NCBI GenBank assembly: GCA_963777695.1
Contig: CAVZRC010000003.1
Span: 2,046,001-2,110,000, forward strand
Length of the DNA: 64,000 nucleotides
Reading direction: 5' to 3'
DNA from: CAVZRC01 sp963777695
GTDB taxonomy: Bacteria; Planctomycetota; Planctomycetia; Isosphaerales; Isosphaeraceae
The notes under the pieces: model-generated
The model's database searches: none
What the model saw: the letters and a program-made list of their open reading frames with translations, nothing else
What the model was told of the DNA's origin: nothing
Translations under genes and position numbers: made by a program
Shown: in pieces, positions 31,655 through 40,335 of the stretch
Position numbering within the stretch: position 1 is the stretch's first letter
How the letters are laid out: every line of letters starts with the position of its first letter

Positions 31655-33779
31655 GCGTAGCCCTCTCCTTCTTGGTCGCGGGGTCTTGGCGGGAGGTGAC
31701 CTGGGCCCGGGCCGCCCGGCGCGGATAGGCCGTGATCGTGCGATTGGAGACCGCCAGCAGCCATTGATCGGTCAGGACCAAGTCGCCTCCCACGGCGCCG
31801 AGGTCCTTGCCGCGGAAGATCCGCCGCACCTGGCCCGATTTCGGGTCGAGCTCGAAGATGCCGCGGGGCGTCAGTTGCCAGACGCCGTCGGGCCGCACCA
31901 GGACGCGCGCGTTCAGGCTGCCGTTGGGCAGGCGCGTCGCCCATAACAGGGCCCGCGTCTGAAGATCCATGGCGCTGATCTCGGTGCCGCCGAGGAAGGC
32001 GGTGCGTTCGTGGACACCGAGCAATCGCGTCGCCTTCTCGATCGGCCGATTCCAGAGGACTTTCATCCGGTTCGGCTCGAGGGCATACAGGTGATCCGAC
32101 TGCGCCCCCTTGATGAGGAAGGCTTCGCCCGATTCGATCGGCGGACTGCCGTCGGGCAGGGGATCCTGCGGCTGGTAATAGTAGAAGAAGCGGGATTGCG
32201 ACTGCGATGGATCCGTCTTGTAGCCGTATCCCCAGTCGAGCAAGCCGGTGTCGGAGTCGAGTCGGCCCAGCACGCCGATGTGGGTATCGACATAGAGCCG
32301 GCCCCCTCGGTAGAGGAGCTGCGGCTTGGGCGACGGGGTCATGCTATATCGGTAGAAGTACATCTGCTGCCCCTGGCGGAAGACGCCGACTTCCGACTTC
32401 CAGAGGAGTCGTCCGTCATGGGGCTGGATCGCCAGGACGAGCTGCTGGGGCTGGCCCTGGCCCTGTTGCTGCATCATCATCATCTGGTTGCCGCCGCCGC
32501 CGGTCTTGGCCGTGATGAAGATCTTCCCGTCGGCCAGGATCGGGTTGCCGACGAGGTCGAACGCCGCATAATCGGCGAGGTCCCCCGACTTCCAGATGAT
32601 CTCGCCGTTGTCGGCGCGTCGGCATTGCAACTGGAACGGGGCCATGAAATTCTGATCTTTCATGTCCCGCGCCAGGCACCACAGGTTGTCGCCCGAGGCG
32701 AGGATCGCGAACCGGCTCGTATCCACGAATCGGGCCTGCTGCTGCATGCCCAGGATATCGAGGTTATGGAAGGATCCCGACCGCCAGAGCATCTTCCCAC
32801 TCTTGAGGTCGAGGGCGAAGATGAACCCCAGGTAGTTGGCGAACAGGGTCGAACCCTCGATCGTCACGGCCGGGACGGCGACGCTGAGGGGATTCGATTC
32901 CCACTGGGTCAGCTCCTGGGGTGTCATGCCGGCTTCGACCGATTCGGCGAACCGCATCTGCCAGACGGCGTCGACCGTCCCGGCGAGCTCGGGCCCCGGT
33001 TCCTCGGCGTGCGATGCCGATTTATCCGCGTCGGCGATCTTCGCGTCGCCGATGAGGTTCTGGAGGAGCTCGCCGGCCGGCGCCGTGCGCCCGCCGATCG
33101 TCAATTTCTCGTCGGAGTAGCGATCCATCAGCTCGCCGCGGACCTGCTCGAATTCCGACTGACGACCCGAGCGGAAGAGGGCGACGGCGGCCTTCACCGA
33201 GATCAGGGCGGGCGACAGATCCGTGTCGGGCCGTTCCCGCAGGATGGCCAGCCAGCAGTCGGCGGCGCGGTCGAATCGCCCGAGCTCGAAGTAGAGGTCG
33301 CCCAGGCGATCGGCGGCATTATCGCCGACGGACGTGATGAAGAACGCCGAGTAAACGCGCTCGAGATTCTTCAACTCCGAGGGGCCGTCGGCCTCGTCGA
33401 GGAGTTTCTTGGCCTCGGCGTCATAGAACAATCGGGCGGCGGCCTGGCCGTTCGGCGGCAACGCCGACAGGATCATCCGCCGCTTCCGTTCGATCGGGAT
33501 GATGAAGCCGTTCTCCCCGTCGATGAATCGGAGGGTCTGAGCCTCGGGGATGGTGTAGAGCGACTTCAAGGCCCGCTCCCACGCGCCGCGGCGCTGGAAG
33601 CGGTCGAAATCGTCGATCGCCTCCTTGACCTCGGTCGAGGCCGGCGGCATCTGCAACGGACGGGCCGGATCGTCGTTGGAGACCTTGTCTTCCTTCTCCT
33701 TGGCGGCGTCCTTCGTCTGGCCGAAGGCGAGCGCCGGAAGGAGCAACAGAGTCACCATTGCCAGTCGCAGCAGACTCAT
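31647..33779 (-). CDS. Secreted PQQ-type beta-propeller protein
   Basis: 710 residues from the ATG at 33779. The N-terminus is a signal peptide (LLRLAMVTLLLLPALAFGQ). Residues about 60-260 are helical and TPR-like (DRLGDLYFELGRFDRAADCW). The C-terminal two thirds form a PQQ-type eight-bladed propeller with blade motifs such as FALDLKSGKMLWRSG, RADNGEIIWKSGDL and MDLQTRALLWATRLPNG. A Met/Gln-rich insertion (QMMMMQQQGQGQPQQ) lies in one blade. No quinoprotein catalytic site is evident, so I take it as a scaffold or ligand-binding protein, like BamB-type proteins. First gene of the overlapping three-gene operon. Confidence 0.87.
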   Translation of the reverse strand: MSLLRLAMVTLLLLPALAFGQTKDAAKEKEDKVSNDDPARPLQMPPASTEVKEAIDDFDRFQRRGAWERALKSLYTIPEAQTLRFIDGENGFIIPIERKRRMILSALPPNGQAAARLFYDAEAKKLLDEADGPSELKNLERVYSAFFITSVGDNAADRLGDLYFELGRFDRAADCWLAILRERPDTDLSPALISVKAAVALFRSGRQSEFEQVRGELMDRYSDEKLTIGGRTAPAGELLQNLIGDAKIADADKSASHAEEPGPELAGTVDAVWQMRFAESVEAGMTPQELTQWESNPLSVAVPAVTIEGSTLFANYLGFIFALDLKSGKMLWRSGSFHNLDILGMQQQARFVDTSRFAILASGDNLWCLARDMKDQNFMAPFQLQCRRADNGEIIWKSGDLADYAAFDLVGNPILADGKIFITAKTGGGGNQMMMMQQQGQGQPQQLVLAIQPHDGRLLWKSEVGVFRQGQQMYFYRYSMTPSPKPQLLYRGGRLYVDTHIGVLGRLDSDTGLLDWGYGYKTDPSQSQSRFFYYYQPQDPLPDGSPPIESGEAFLIKGAQSDHLYALEPNRMKVLWNRPIEKATRLLGVHERTAFLGGTEISAMDLQTRALLWATRLPNGSLNARVLVRPDGVWQLTPRGIFELDPKSGQVRRIFRGKDLGAVGGDLVLTDQWLLAVSNRTITAYPRRAARAQVTSRQDPATKKERATHE

Positions 33780-34201
33780 GTTACCTGGTCCCGAAGACAG
33801 ACGGTTGGCAAACTTACGGGGATCCTTCTACGCGGTCACCGGTGCGCGAGGTATCGAAGGACGAAACCCGCCTCATCGGGACACCTTCCTCGACGATCGT
33901 TCCGAAGCCCGGACAAGCTTCGGAATAAGACACTTGTAGTCGATCTCGAATCCTGCGTGCAAGTGAATTTATTAAAAGTCTTGCTGGAAGGTGAGAATTC
34001 CTTTCCGAGGCCTCCGGGTTCATGCTGCGAGGCGTGAGTGCGTGGCAGTCTGGGCATGAATCTTGCGGATCTGGATTGTCGCGTCGGGTCCGAGAGTCTG
34101 CCCAGGGATAGGAGATTGGTGATCTGAGGGGCTCCCTCTCGCGTCGATGGTTGCGACCTGGCAAGATGGCGTCTCGCTACGGATGACCGAGACGAAAATC
34201 A
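33780..34201. other. Intergenic region between divergent genes with a hairpin at 33900-33925
   Basis: In 422 nt I see no convincing gene. A perfect 9-bp stem, TTCCGAAGC/GCTTCGGAA with an 8-base loop, lies at 33900-33925. The A/T-rich patch at 33926-33990 on the leftward strand could contain the promoter of the PQQ-type operon (TTGCAC at about 33948-33953 on that strand, a weak -10 element 17 bases on), which would put the hairpin into the leader of the transcript. Promoter assignment is tentative. Confidence 0.45.
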
Positions 34202-34927
34202 ATGGGCGATCTCATGGTCGATTTTTCCGAGCACGATCCGATTCGGACGATGGGGCCATCCCGGCTCGACCTGTTCATGACGGTGATCCGGGTCTCGAGC
34301 TGGGAGACGACGGTCCGCTGGTACATCGACACACTGGGCCTTTCCCCGGTCGTGCTGGATGCCCAGAATGAGTTCGCACTGCTCTCGGCCGGGAGCGGCC
34401 GACTGGGCGTGCAGGGCGCCAAGGAGGTGCGGCTGGCGGCGGGTACGGGCAAGGTCCGCCTGGTCTTCCAGGTCAATGACCTGGAGGGAGAGCGCCTGCG
34501 GCTGATCGAGCGTGGTGTCGTCGTCGGCGGCCTGGTCGAGAACCATGACGAGGGCTATAGCGAGGTCCGCCTCCAGGATCCGGAAGGCCATAGTTTGCGG
34601 TTGTTCGCCTGGGTCGATCCGGCGCGCGGATCCATTCGCCCGCCGTTGAGCGCGACGCCTGTTGAGGGACGCACTCAGTTCCAAGGCCGCCTCAGCGATC
34701 CGACCTGGCTCGCTTTCGTGCGGCCCAGAAGCGAGCCTGCATTGCAAGCTCCTGTGCTTCCGGCTCGAACGGAGGTTCTGCTCCCAATCGGCCCGGGTTG
34801 CGTAACATCCACAACCCAAGGGCGCGGAGCTCATCCCGGGTCGGATTCTGTGGGTCAAGGAATCCAGGTTGAGGATCGTTGTCGACAGACATGGAAAATC
34901 CTCTACTTGTTCTTGCGTTTCGGATAA
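34202..34927 (+). CDS. VOC family (glyoxalase/bleomycin-resistance-like) protein; C-terminus uncertain
   Basis: The open frame encodes 241 residues. Residues 20-140 are a vicinal-oxygen-chelate domain: DLFMTVIRVSSWETTVRWYI, GLSPVVLDAQNEFALLSAG, and the metal-site strand SEVRLQDPEGHSLRLFAWVD. The start at 34202 is chosen as the longest; ATG at 34214 is also possible. From about residue 155 onward (after 34665) the frame stops looking like protein and runs antisense over the small gene at 34692-34892. Stops lie in the other two frames at 34647 and 34663, so the true end may be near there if one base is wrong. VOC enzymes act on small molecules with a metal; the substrate here is unknown. Confidence 0.7.
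   Translation: MGDLMVDFSEHDPIRTMGPSRLDLFMTVIRVSSWETTVRWYIDTLGLSPVVLDAQNEFALLSAGSGRLGVQGAKEVRLAAGTGKVRLVFQVNDLEGERLRLIERGVVVGGLVENHDEGYSEVRLQDPEGHSLRLFAWVDPARGSIRPPLSATPVEGRTQFQGRLSDPTWLAFVRPRSEPALQAPVLPARTEVLLPIGPGCVTSTTQGRGAHPGSDSVGQGIQVEDRCRQTWKILYLFLRFG
34692..34892 (-). CDS. Small protein of unknown function, 66 residues
   Basis: The ATG at 34892 follows AGAGGATTTTCC, a good ribosome binding site. The product is acidic at first and then helical and basic (DELRALGLWMLRNPGRL; LAMQARFWAARKRARSDR) and looks like real protein by composition, unlike the antisense frame. It follows a 27-codon ORF by 10 nt, which itself follows the UbiD gene by 5 nt, so the three form one transcription unit. No family is recognised. 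Confidence 0.55.
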   Translation of the reverse strand: MSVDNDPQPGFLDPQNPTRDELRALGLWMLRNPGRLGAEPPFEPEAQELAMQARFWAARKRARSDR

Positions 34928-34986
34928 TCCGCCCAGATCAGCCACGAGTGACTTCGGACTTTCTTCGCGTGGTCCGGTCGTTCCAT
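34903..34986 (-). CDS. Tiny ORF, 27 residues, between UbiD and the 66-residue gene
   Basis: A 27-codon frame starts at the ATG at 34986. The sequence TGAGGATCATG combines the UbiD stop codon, a Shine-Dalgarno core and this start, which argues for translation. The peptide is basic with an aromatic centre (HSWLIWADYPKRKNK). It may be a true small protein or a leader that couples translation from UbiD to the 66-residue gene. Confidence 0.4.
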   Translation of the reverse strand: MERPDHAKKVRSHSWLIWADYPKRKNK

Positions 34987-34991
34987 GATCC

Positions 34992-36821
34992 TCAATAGAT
35001 CCCATGAAGGGGGCCTCCGGGAGCGGCCAGGGCGTCGACGCGACGCTCGATCTCCGGGTCGTCGACCAGCGGCGGTGCGTGGTGCGGCTTGATGCGGGCG
35101 TCGATGACCAGGGGGCCCGTGCAGCCCCAGTGCTTCTGATCGATGAACGAACCAATTCCGTCGATATCGGCCGCGGGGTTCGAGCGCGTGAAGACGACCC
35201 AGAGGAAGTTCCCCTCGGTCCGCGCCGTGAACTCGCTGTCGTCGACGATCGCGATCAGCGGGAAGCTGCGGATCGGGTCGTCGGGGCCGAAGGCGCGGCA
35301 GAAGGTGGCGACGTCGTTCGCGTCGAGGCGGAAGGGAGGCCCCTGGATCGCCAGGATTCCCGGGAGCACCACGCGGGGGTCGCGGAATCCATCGGGGAGT
35401 CGAATGCCCTCGGGCAACCCGGTGGGCAGCGAGCGTCGCGCGGGGCCGGCGGCGGCGATCACGACCTTCGAGCCCTGATTGAGCCCGTGGCCCGAGTAGT
35501 CGAGGGTGTCGATCGTCGTCCGGGTCTGGAAGTGCAGGTCGTTGGTCCAGTCGACGCGACGGAGCAGGTGCGAGAAGAATGCCGGGATGTCGTGGATGTC
35601 GAGCGACGGGTCGTCCTCGTGGGCGACGATCAGGAGGTATTTCGCCAGCGAGAGTTGACCCTGGCCGAGGATGGCGTTGGCGACGGTCAGGATCTCCTGG
35701 GGACGTCGGACGTCGGAATCGGGGACATAGCGCTCGCTGGCGATGGCCAGGAGCAGGGGGTGGACTCCGGATGCGTCGACGGCATGCACGGCCCGGAGGC
35801 CCGGGATCACGGTCGGGATGATGGGGCCGGTCAGTTCGTGGATCAGATCGCCGAAAGAGGTGTCTTCCTGCGGAGGCCGGCCGACCGACGTGAACGGCCA
35901 GATGGCGCCTTCGCGATGATAGACTCGGTCCACCTTCAACACCGGGAAATCATGAGTGAGGCTGTAGTAGCCGAGGTGGTCGCCGAACGGGCCCTCAGGC
36001 TTGCGACGATCGGGGTCGATGGTGCCGCAAATGACGAAGTCGGCCTCGGCCGGCATGGAGAGCCCGCCATCGGGCGCGACCAGCCGGACGGGTCGGCCTC
36101 CAAGCGCGCCGGCGAAGGCCAGCTCGGGCAGGCCCTCGGGCAGCGGCATGACCGCCGCGACCGTCATGGCGGGCGGGCCGCCGACGAAGACGTTCACGCG
36201 CAGGGGCTCGCCGCGTCGGATCGCCGCGGCATGATGCACGCCGATGCCCCGGTGGATCTGGTAGTGGAGCCCGATCTCCCGGTCCGGCTCGTAATCGTTG
36301 CCGCCGAGCTGGACCCGGTACATCCCCAGGTTGGATCGGGCCGGGCCGGGCCGGTCGGGGTCCTCTGTGTAGACCTGGGGCAGGGTGACGAAGGGTCCTC
36401 CATCCATCGGCCAGCATTGGATCTGCGGCAGCCGTCGGATCGTCGTCTTGTGGGCCAGGATCGGGCCGGTCCGGGCGCGGCGGGGGAGAAGTCGCAAGAC
36501 GGTGAGAGGTACACCGCGGTATCGCCAGGGGTTCTTGCCGAAGGCACCCGGGTTGACCTTGAGCTCCACCAGCCGTCGGACCGATTCGAGGGTGTCGCGG
36601 AACAGGAATTTTGCCCGGTCGAGCGTGCCGAACAGGTTGCCGACGACCGGGAATTCCGACCCCTTTAGGCGACGGAACAACAAGGCCGGGCCGCCCGCCT
36701 GGTAGACGCGCCGCTGGATGGCGGCCACCTCCAGATGGGGGTCGACTTCCTGGTCGATGACGATGAGCTGGCCGGTCGCTTCCAGGTCGCGGACGCAGTC
36801 CGCCATCGAACGATATCCCAT
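34992..36821 (-). CDS. UbiD family decarboxylase
   Basis: 609 residues from the ATG at 36821, somewhat longer than Escherichia coli UbiD (497). The prenyl-FMN/metal site motif EGPFGDHLGYY is at residues 276-286, and the earlier cofactor region has LGMYRVQLGGNDYEPD and HYQIHRGIGVHH. UbiD enzymes decarboxylate or carboxylate aromatic or unsaturated acids with prenylated FMN made by UbiX; no ubiX gene is visible in the window. The frame is intact throughout. It lies 129 nt downstream of the nitrilase gene on the same strand and leads two tiny ORFs. Ubiquinone synthesis is one possible role but the paralogue could act on other acids. Confidence 0.9.
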   Translation of the reverse strand: MGYRSMADCVRDLEATGQLIVIDQEVDPHLEVAAIQRRVYQAGGPALLFRRLKGSEFPVVGNLFGTLDRAKFLFRDTLESVRRLVELKVNPGAFGKNPWRYRGVPLTVLRLLPRRARTGPILAHKTTIRRLPQIQCWPMDGGPFVTLPQVYTEDPDRPGPARSNLGMYRVQLGGNDYEPDREIGLHYQIHRGIGVHHAAAIRRGEPLRVNVFVGGPPAMTVAAVMPLPEGLPELAFAGALGGRPVRLVAPDGGLSMPAEADFVICGTIDPDRRKPEGPFGDHLGYYSLTHDFPVLKVDRVYHREGAIWPFTSVGRPPQEDTSFGDLIHELTGPIIPTVIPGLRAVHAVDASGVHPLLLAIASERYVPDSDVRRPQEILTVANAILGQGQLSLAKYLLIVAHEDDPSLDIHDIPAFFSHLLRRVDWTNDLHFQTRTTIDTLDYSGHGLNQGSKVVIAAAGPARRSLPTGLPEGIRLPDGFRDPRVVLPGILAIQGPPFRLDANDVATFCRAFGPDDPIRSFPLIAIVDDSEFTARTEGNFLWVVFTRSNPAADIDGIGSFIDQKHWGCTGPLVIDARIKPHHAPPLVDDPEIERRVDALAAPGGPLHGIY

Positions 36822-36950
36822 CGGGGCGAGCCCTCGAGTCGTGGATGCTCTGTCCCCATCACTGTAGTCAAAGCGGGAGAGACTTCCAGATGGACCTTGA
36901 AGGTCGCCTCGATGTGCAATCCGGACGGGGATTCCGCCGGATGATCGCGC

Positions 36951-37880
36951 TCATGTCTCTCTCACGACGGGCGGCGTGGGCGTCTCGTCGACGACCAGTC
37001 GGAAGACGTCGGGCCGGGCGTAGTGACCGGCGACGTCGAAGTCGAACTTGGCCCGCGGGATCTCGTCGAGGTCGAGGTCGGCCGTGAGGATGACCGGGCC
37101 GTCGAAGTTGGGGCCGGCCAGGATCCGGCCCATCGGGTCGATGATGCAGCTCCCCCCGCGCGACATGACCGTCGATGGGTCGTCCCCCTGGATGGCCGGA
37201 TAGTCGGCCGGGTAGTCGGAGCGGAGGGCGTACTGGTTGCAGCCCAGGACGAAGCATCGCCCCTCCAGGGCGATGTGCCGCATGGTCGACAACCAGGTCT
37301 CGCGATCGTCGGCGGTGGGGGCGCAGTAGACCTGGACGCCCCGGGCGTACATGTGCATCCGCAGCATGGGCATGTAGTTTTCCCAGCAGATGACCGCGCC
37401 CAGCTTGCCGATCGGCGTGTCGAAGACGGGCATGGTCGAGCCGTCCCCCTGGCCCCAGATCAGGCGCTCGGCGGCGGTCGGCATCAGCTTGCGATGCTTG
37501 CCCATCAGGGCGCCTTCCGGGTCGAAGAACAGGACGGTGCAGTAGAGCGTGCCGCCGTCGCGCTCGATGACGCCGATGACCAGGTGCGCGCCGGAATCCC
37601 TCGCCGAGGCGCCGAGGGCCGCGACGGCCGGGCCGGGGATGTCAACGGCGCTCTCCCAGTATCGGCGGAAGAGCTCGCGGCCCTCGGGAGTCCGCGAGCC
37701 GACCCGGGCGCCGAAATCGAGGCCGCGCGGATAGCCGGAGACGAACGCCTCCGGGAAGACGATCAGTCGTGCCCCGCGGTCGGCCGCCTCGGCGGCCAGG
37801 GCCTGCACCCTGGCCAGGGTCGCATCCCGGTCGAATGCGACCGGGGCCGCTTGCACGACCGCCACGGGGATGACTGTCAT
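36951..37880 (-). CDS. Nitrilase (carbon-nitrogen hydrolase family)
   Basis: 309 residues from the ATG at 37880. The catalytic triad of the nitrilase superfamily is complete: E44 in IVFPEAFVSGYPRG, K131 in GKHRKLMPT, and C165 in LGAVICWENYMPMLR. The CWENYMP segment and the ALEGRCFVLGCNQY segment are those of true nitrilases and cyanide hydratases (nitrilase branch 1), so the likely reaction is hydrolysis of an organic nitrile to acid and ammonia. Cytoplasmic, no signal peptide. It begins 12 nt after the stop of the Kup gene on the same strand, so they may be co-transcribed, though their roles seem unrelated. Confidence 0.92.
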   Translation of the reverse strand: MTVIPVAVVQAAPVAFDRDATLARVQALAAEAADRGARLIVFPEAFVSGYPRGLDFGARVGSRTPEGRELFRRYWESAVDIPGPAVAALGASARDSGAHLVIGVIERDGGTLYCTVLFFDPEGALMGKHRKLMPTAAERLIWGQGDGSTMPVFDTPIGKLGAVICWENYMPMLRMHMYARGVQVYCAPTADDRETWLSTMRHIALEGRCFVLGCNQYALRSDYPADYPAIQGDDPSTVMSRGGSCIIDPMGRILAGPNFDGPVILTADLDLDEIPRAKFDFDVAGHYARPDVFRLVVDETPTPPVVRET

Positions 37881-37892
37881 CGGTTGATCCCC

Positions 37893-39866
37893 TTACAGAT
37901 CGATCTGCGTCCCGATCTCGACGATCTGATCGGTCGGCATGCCATAGCGTCGCTCCTCGTGGACCGCGTTGCGGCTCAGGTAGGAGAAGATCGCCTCGGG
38001 GATCCGGCTGATGCTCCCCCCGTTGGACGCCACGATCGTCTCGTGCCCGATGTAGTACGTGGCGTTGTCCGGGTCGAAGGGGATCGCTCCGGATCCGGAG
38101 ACGACCTGCAAGACGGGCAGCAGGAGCGGTGTCTCCATGTAGCCGAAGGAGATGACGAGCTTGTAGAATCCCTCGCCGAGCTCATCGACCCGGTATCGCG
38201 ATTCGCCCGATACGACCGGGATGGGGACTTCCTGGACGGTCAGCAAGATGACCGTCTCGTGCAGCGATCGGGTCCGCTCGACGTGATGGACGAGGATCGG
38301 CGGGACGTGATCGGCGCTGGGGGCCAGGAACACGGCACATCCGGGGACCCGCGAGGCGAGCGACCGGCGGATCAGCGGCCGGGCCGCTTCGAGGGTCGGA
38401 TATCGCGTCGAGTATTGCTCCATGAGTGCGGTCCGCCCACGGCTCCAGATGAGCATGCCGGCGATCAGGGCGGCGCCGATCAGCATCGGCACATATCCGC
38501 CTTCGAGAAACTTGTAGAGATTGGCGATCAGGAAGGGGATGTCGAACGTCAGGAACAGCGCGAGGAGTGCCCCTGCCTTCCACTTGCCCCATCCCCAGGA
38601 GTGTCGGACCACGATGTAGTAGAGGATCGAGGTGATCGCCATGGTCCCCGTGACGGCGATGCCGTAGGCGGCGGCGAGCCGCACCGACTCGCGGAACGTC
38701 AGCACCAGGGCGATGCAGCCGACCGCGAGCAGGGTATTGACCTCCGGGATGTAGATCTGCCCCTCGGTGTGATAGGCGGTGTGCTTGATCGTCACGCGCG
38801 GGAGGTAGCCGAGCAGCATCGCCTGCCGCGTCAGCGAGAAGGCCCCGGAGATCAGCGCCTGCGACGCGATGACGGTGGCGGCGCTGGAGAGAATGACCAG
38901 CAACAAGGTGGCCCCGCCCGCCGGCACCTGCTCGTAGAACGGGTTCCAGGTCTGGTTCTGGATCGCCGCGGGGTTGCTCAGGATCAGCGCGCCTTGCCCC
39001 AGGTAGCCCAGCACGAGGGCCGGCAGGACGAAGAAGGACCAGGCCAGGCGGATGGGCTGGATGCCGAAATGCCCCATGTCCGCATAGAGCGCCTCGCCGC
39101 CGGTCACGACCAGTACGACCGAGCCGAGGATCAGCATGCCGTGGAATCCATGGCGGAGGAAGAAGGCGGCACCATGATGCGGCGAGAGCGACCAGAGGAT
39201 CGCCGGATTCTTGCTGAGATGATAGATGCCGAGCGCCGCCATCGTGGTGAACCAGACGACCATCACCGGGCCGAAGAGCTTGCCGATATCCCCGGTCCCG
39301 CGACTCTGGATCGCGAACAAGGCGAAGAGGATGACGCAGGTGAGCGGCACGACGTAGTTCGCCAGCCGGGGGCTGACGTTCGCCAGCCCTTCCACGGCGC
39401 TGAGGACGGAGATCGCCGGCGTGATCACGCCGTCGCCGTAGAGCAGGGCGGCGCCGATCACGGCCAGGAGGGCCATGCCGGTGATCTTGCCGCTGCGTCG
39501 CGCATGGGTGCGGAACCGGTCGGGGATGATCGCCAGCAGGGAGAAGATGCCCCCCTCACCGTTGTGGTCCGCCTGCATGACGAAGGTCAGGTACTTGACC
39601 GTGACCACCATGATGAGCGCCCAGAACATCAGCGAGAGGATGCCGAAGAGGTCGGCGGGGACGAGGCCGGTCTTGTGGGCGCCGGTGGCCAGCAGGCACT
39701 CCTTCAAGGTGTAGAGCGGGCTGGTGCCGATGTCGCCGAAGACCACGCCGAGTGCACAGAGCGCCATCGCCGCCAGGCTTCCCCCATGCGCCGTCGCGTG
39801 TGCCCCGGCCTCGGGACCGGCGTGCGAGTGCGAATGCGTTAATTCTCCCACGTGTTGCGAAGCCAT
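37893..39866 (-). CDS. kup: Kup-type potassium transporter
   Basis: 657 residues from the ATG at 39866; a TTG six codons upstream is an alternative, and GGAG lies 12 bases ahead of the ATG. The leader is His-rich (HSHSHAGPEAGAHATAHG). The first helix carries the family signature GVVFGDIGTSPLYTLKE, with ADHNGEGGIFSLLA next and about twelve hydrophobic segments before a cytoplasmic tail of some 170 residues. The N-terminal GDIGTSPLYT motif, the NGEGGI loop and the length (E. coli Kup 622) make the assignment firm. The family performs proton-coupled potassium uptake. Intact frame. Confidence 0.95.
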   Translation of the reverse strand: MASQHVGELTHSHSHAGPEAGAHATAHGGSLAAMALCALGVVFGDIGTSPLYTLKECLLATGAHKTGLVPADLFGILSLMFWALIMVVTVKYLTFVMQADHNGEGGIFSLLAIIPDRFRTHARRSGKITGMALLAVIGAALLYGDGVITPAISVLSAVEGLANVSPRLANYVVPLTCVILFALFAIQSRGTGDIGKLFGPVMVVWFTTMAALGIYHLSKNPAILWSLSPHHGAAFFLRHGFHGMLILGSVVLVVTGGEALYADMGHFGIQPIRLAWSFFVLPALVLGYLGQGALILSNPAAIQNQTWNPFYEQVPAGGATLLLVILSSAATVIASQALISGAFSLTRQAMLLGYLPRVTIKHTAYHTEGQIYIPEVNTLLAVGCIALVLTFRESVRLAAAYGIAVTGTMAITSILYYIVVRHSWGWGKWKAGALLALFLTFDIPFLIANLYKFLEGGYVPMLIGAALIAGMLIWSRGRTALMEQYSTRYPTLEAARPLIRRSLASRVPGCAVFLAPSADHVPPILVHHVERTRSLHETVILLTVQEVPIPVVSGESRYRVDELGEGFYKLVISFGYMETPLLLPVLQVVSGSGAIPFDPDNATYYIGHETIVASNGGSISRIPEAIFSYLSRNAVHEERRYGMPTDQIVEIGTQIDL

Positions 39867-40335
39867 CGATGATTCTTTCTCCAATCACGAGAGTCCATGA
39901 CAGCCGGGCGAGTTTGCAGGATGCTCTGCGAGCACCGATCCGGGTTGCCCTGCCGTGTCGATCGCTCGCGGAGCATTCGACCCGACCAGCGACCGAGGCG
40001 CCGTCGACCTGTCCTGAGAATCCTACCAGCAATCGGCGCGTCACGCAGGATGCCGGTCCCTTGCAAGCCCCTGAAAGCATTCGGCCCCGCTCGACGCGGC
40101 GGGTCGGCATCCATCCGCCTGGCGGTTCATTTCGCCAAGGCATCACCATGATACCAGAACGGCATGTCGAAAAGCGCCGCTACGTTTCATGCCGCTCGTC
40201 GTAGAATGGCAGGCGTTGCGACGACTTCGGGCCGATGGCTGGCCCGTGATGGAGGGGGCGCAATCGCGCCCCCGTGACCACGACCTCGCGACCGTGGTGA
40301 TGGTGTGTCGATGCTGGAGACGCTTCGAGGAGCCT
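39867..40335. other. Intergenic region with a degenerate palindromic element (39916-39990)
   Basis: This 469-nt gap between two leftward genes has no credible gene. The segment 39916-39944 (GCAGGATGCTCTGCGAGCAC followed by CGATCCGGG) matches 41956-41984 at about 25 of 29 positions, and a degenerate complementary arm (CGCTCGCGGAGCATTCGAC) lies 20 bases further on. A small ACCACG.../CGTGGT hairpin at about 40275-40300 resembles the one at 29581. Confidence 0.55.

Noticed and set aside
37023..39842. A 939-codon rightward frame opposite nitrilase and Kup
   Set aside because: It covers two unmistakable genes on the other strand and has no motif or ribosome binding site; a GC-driven shadow.
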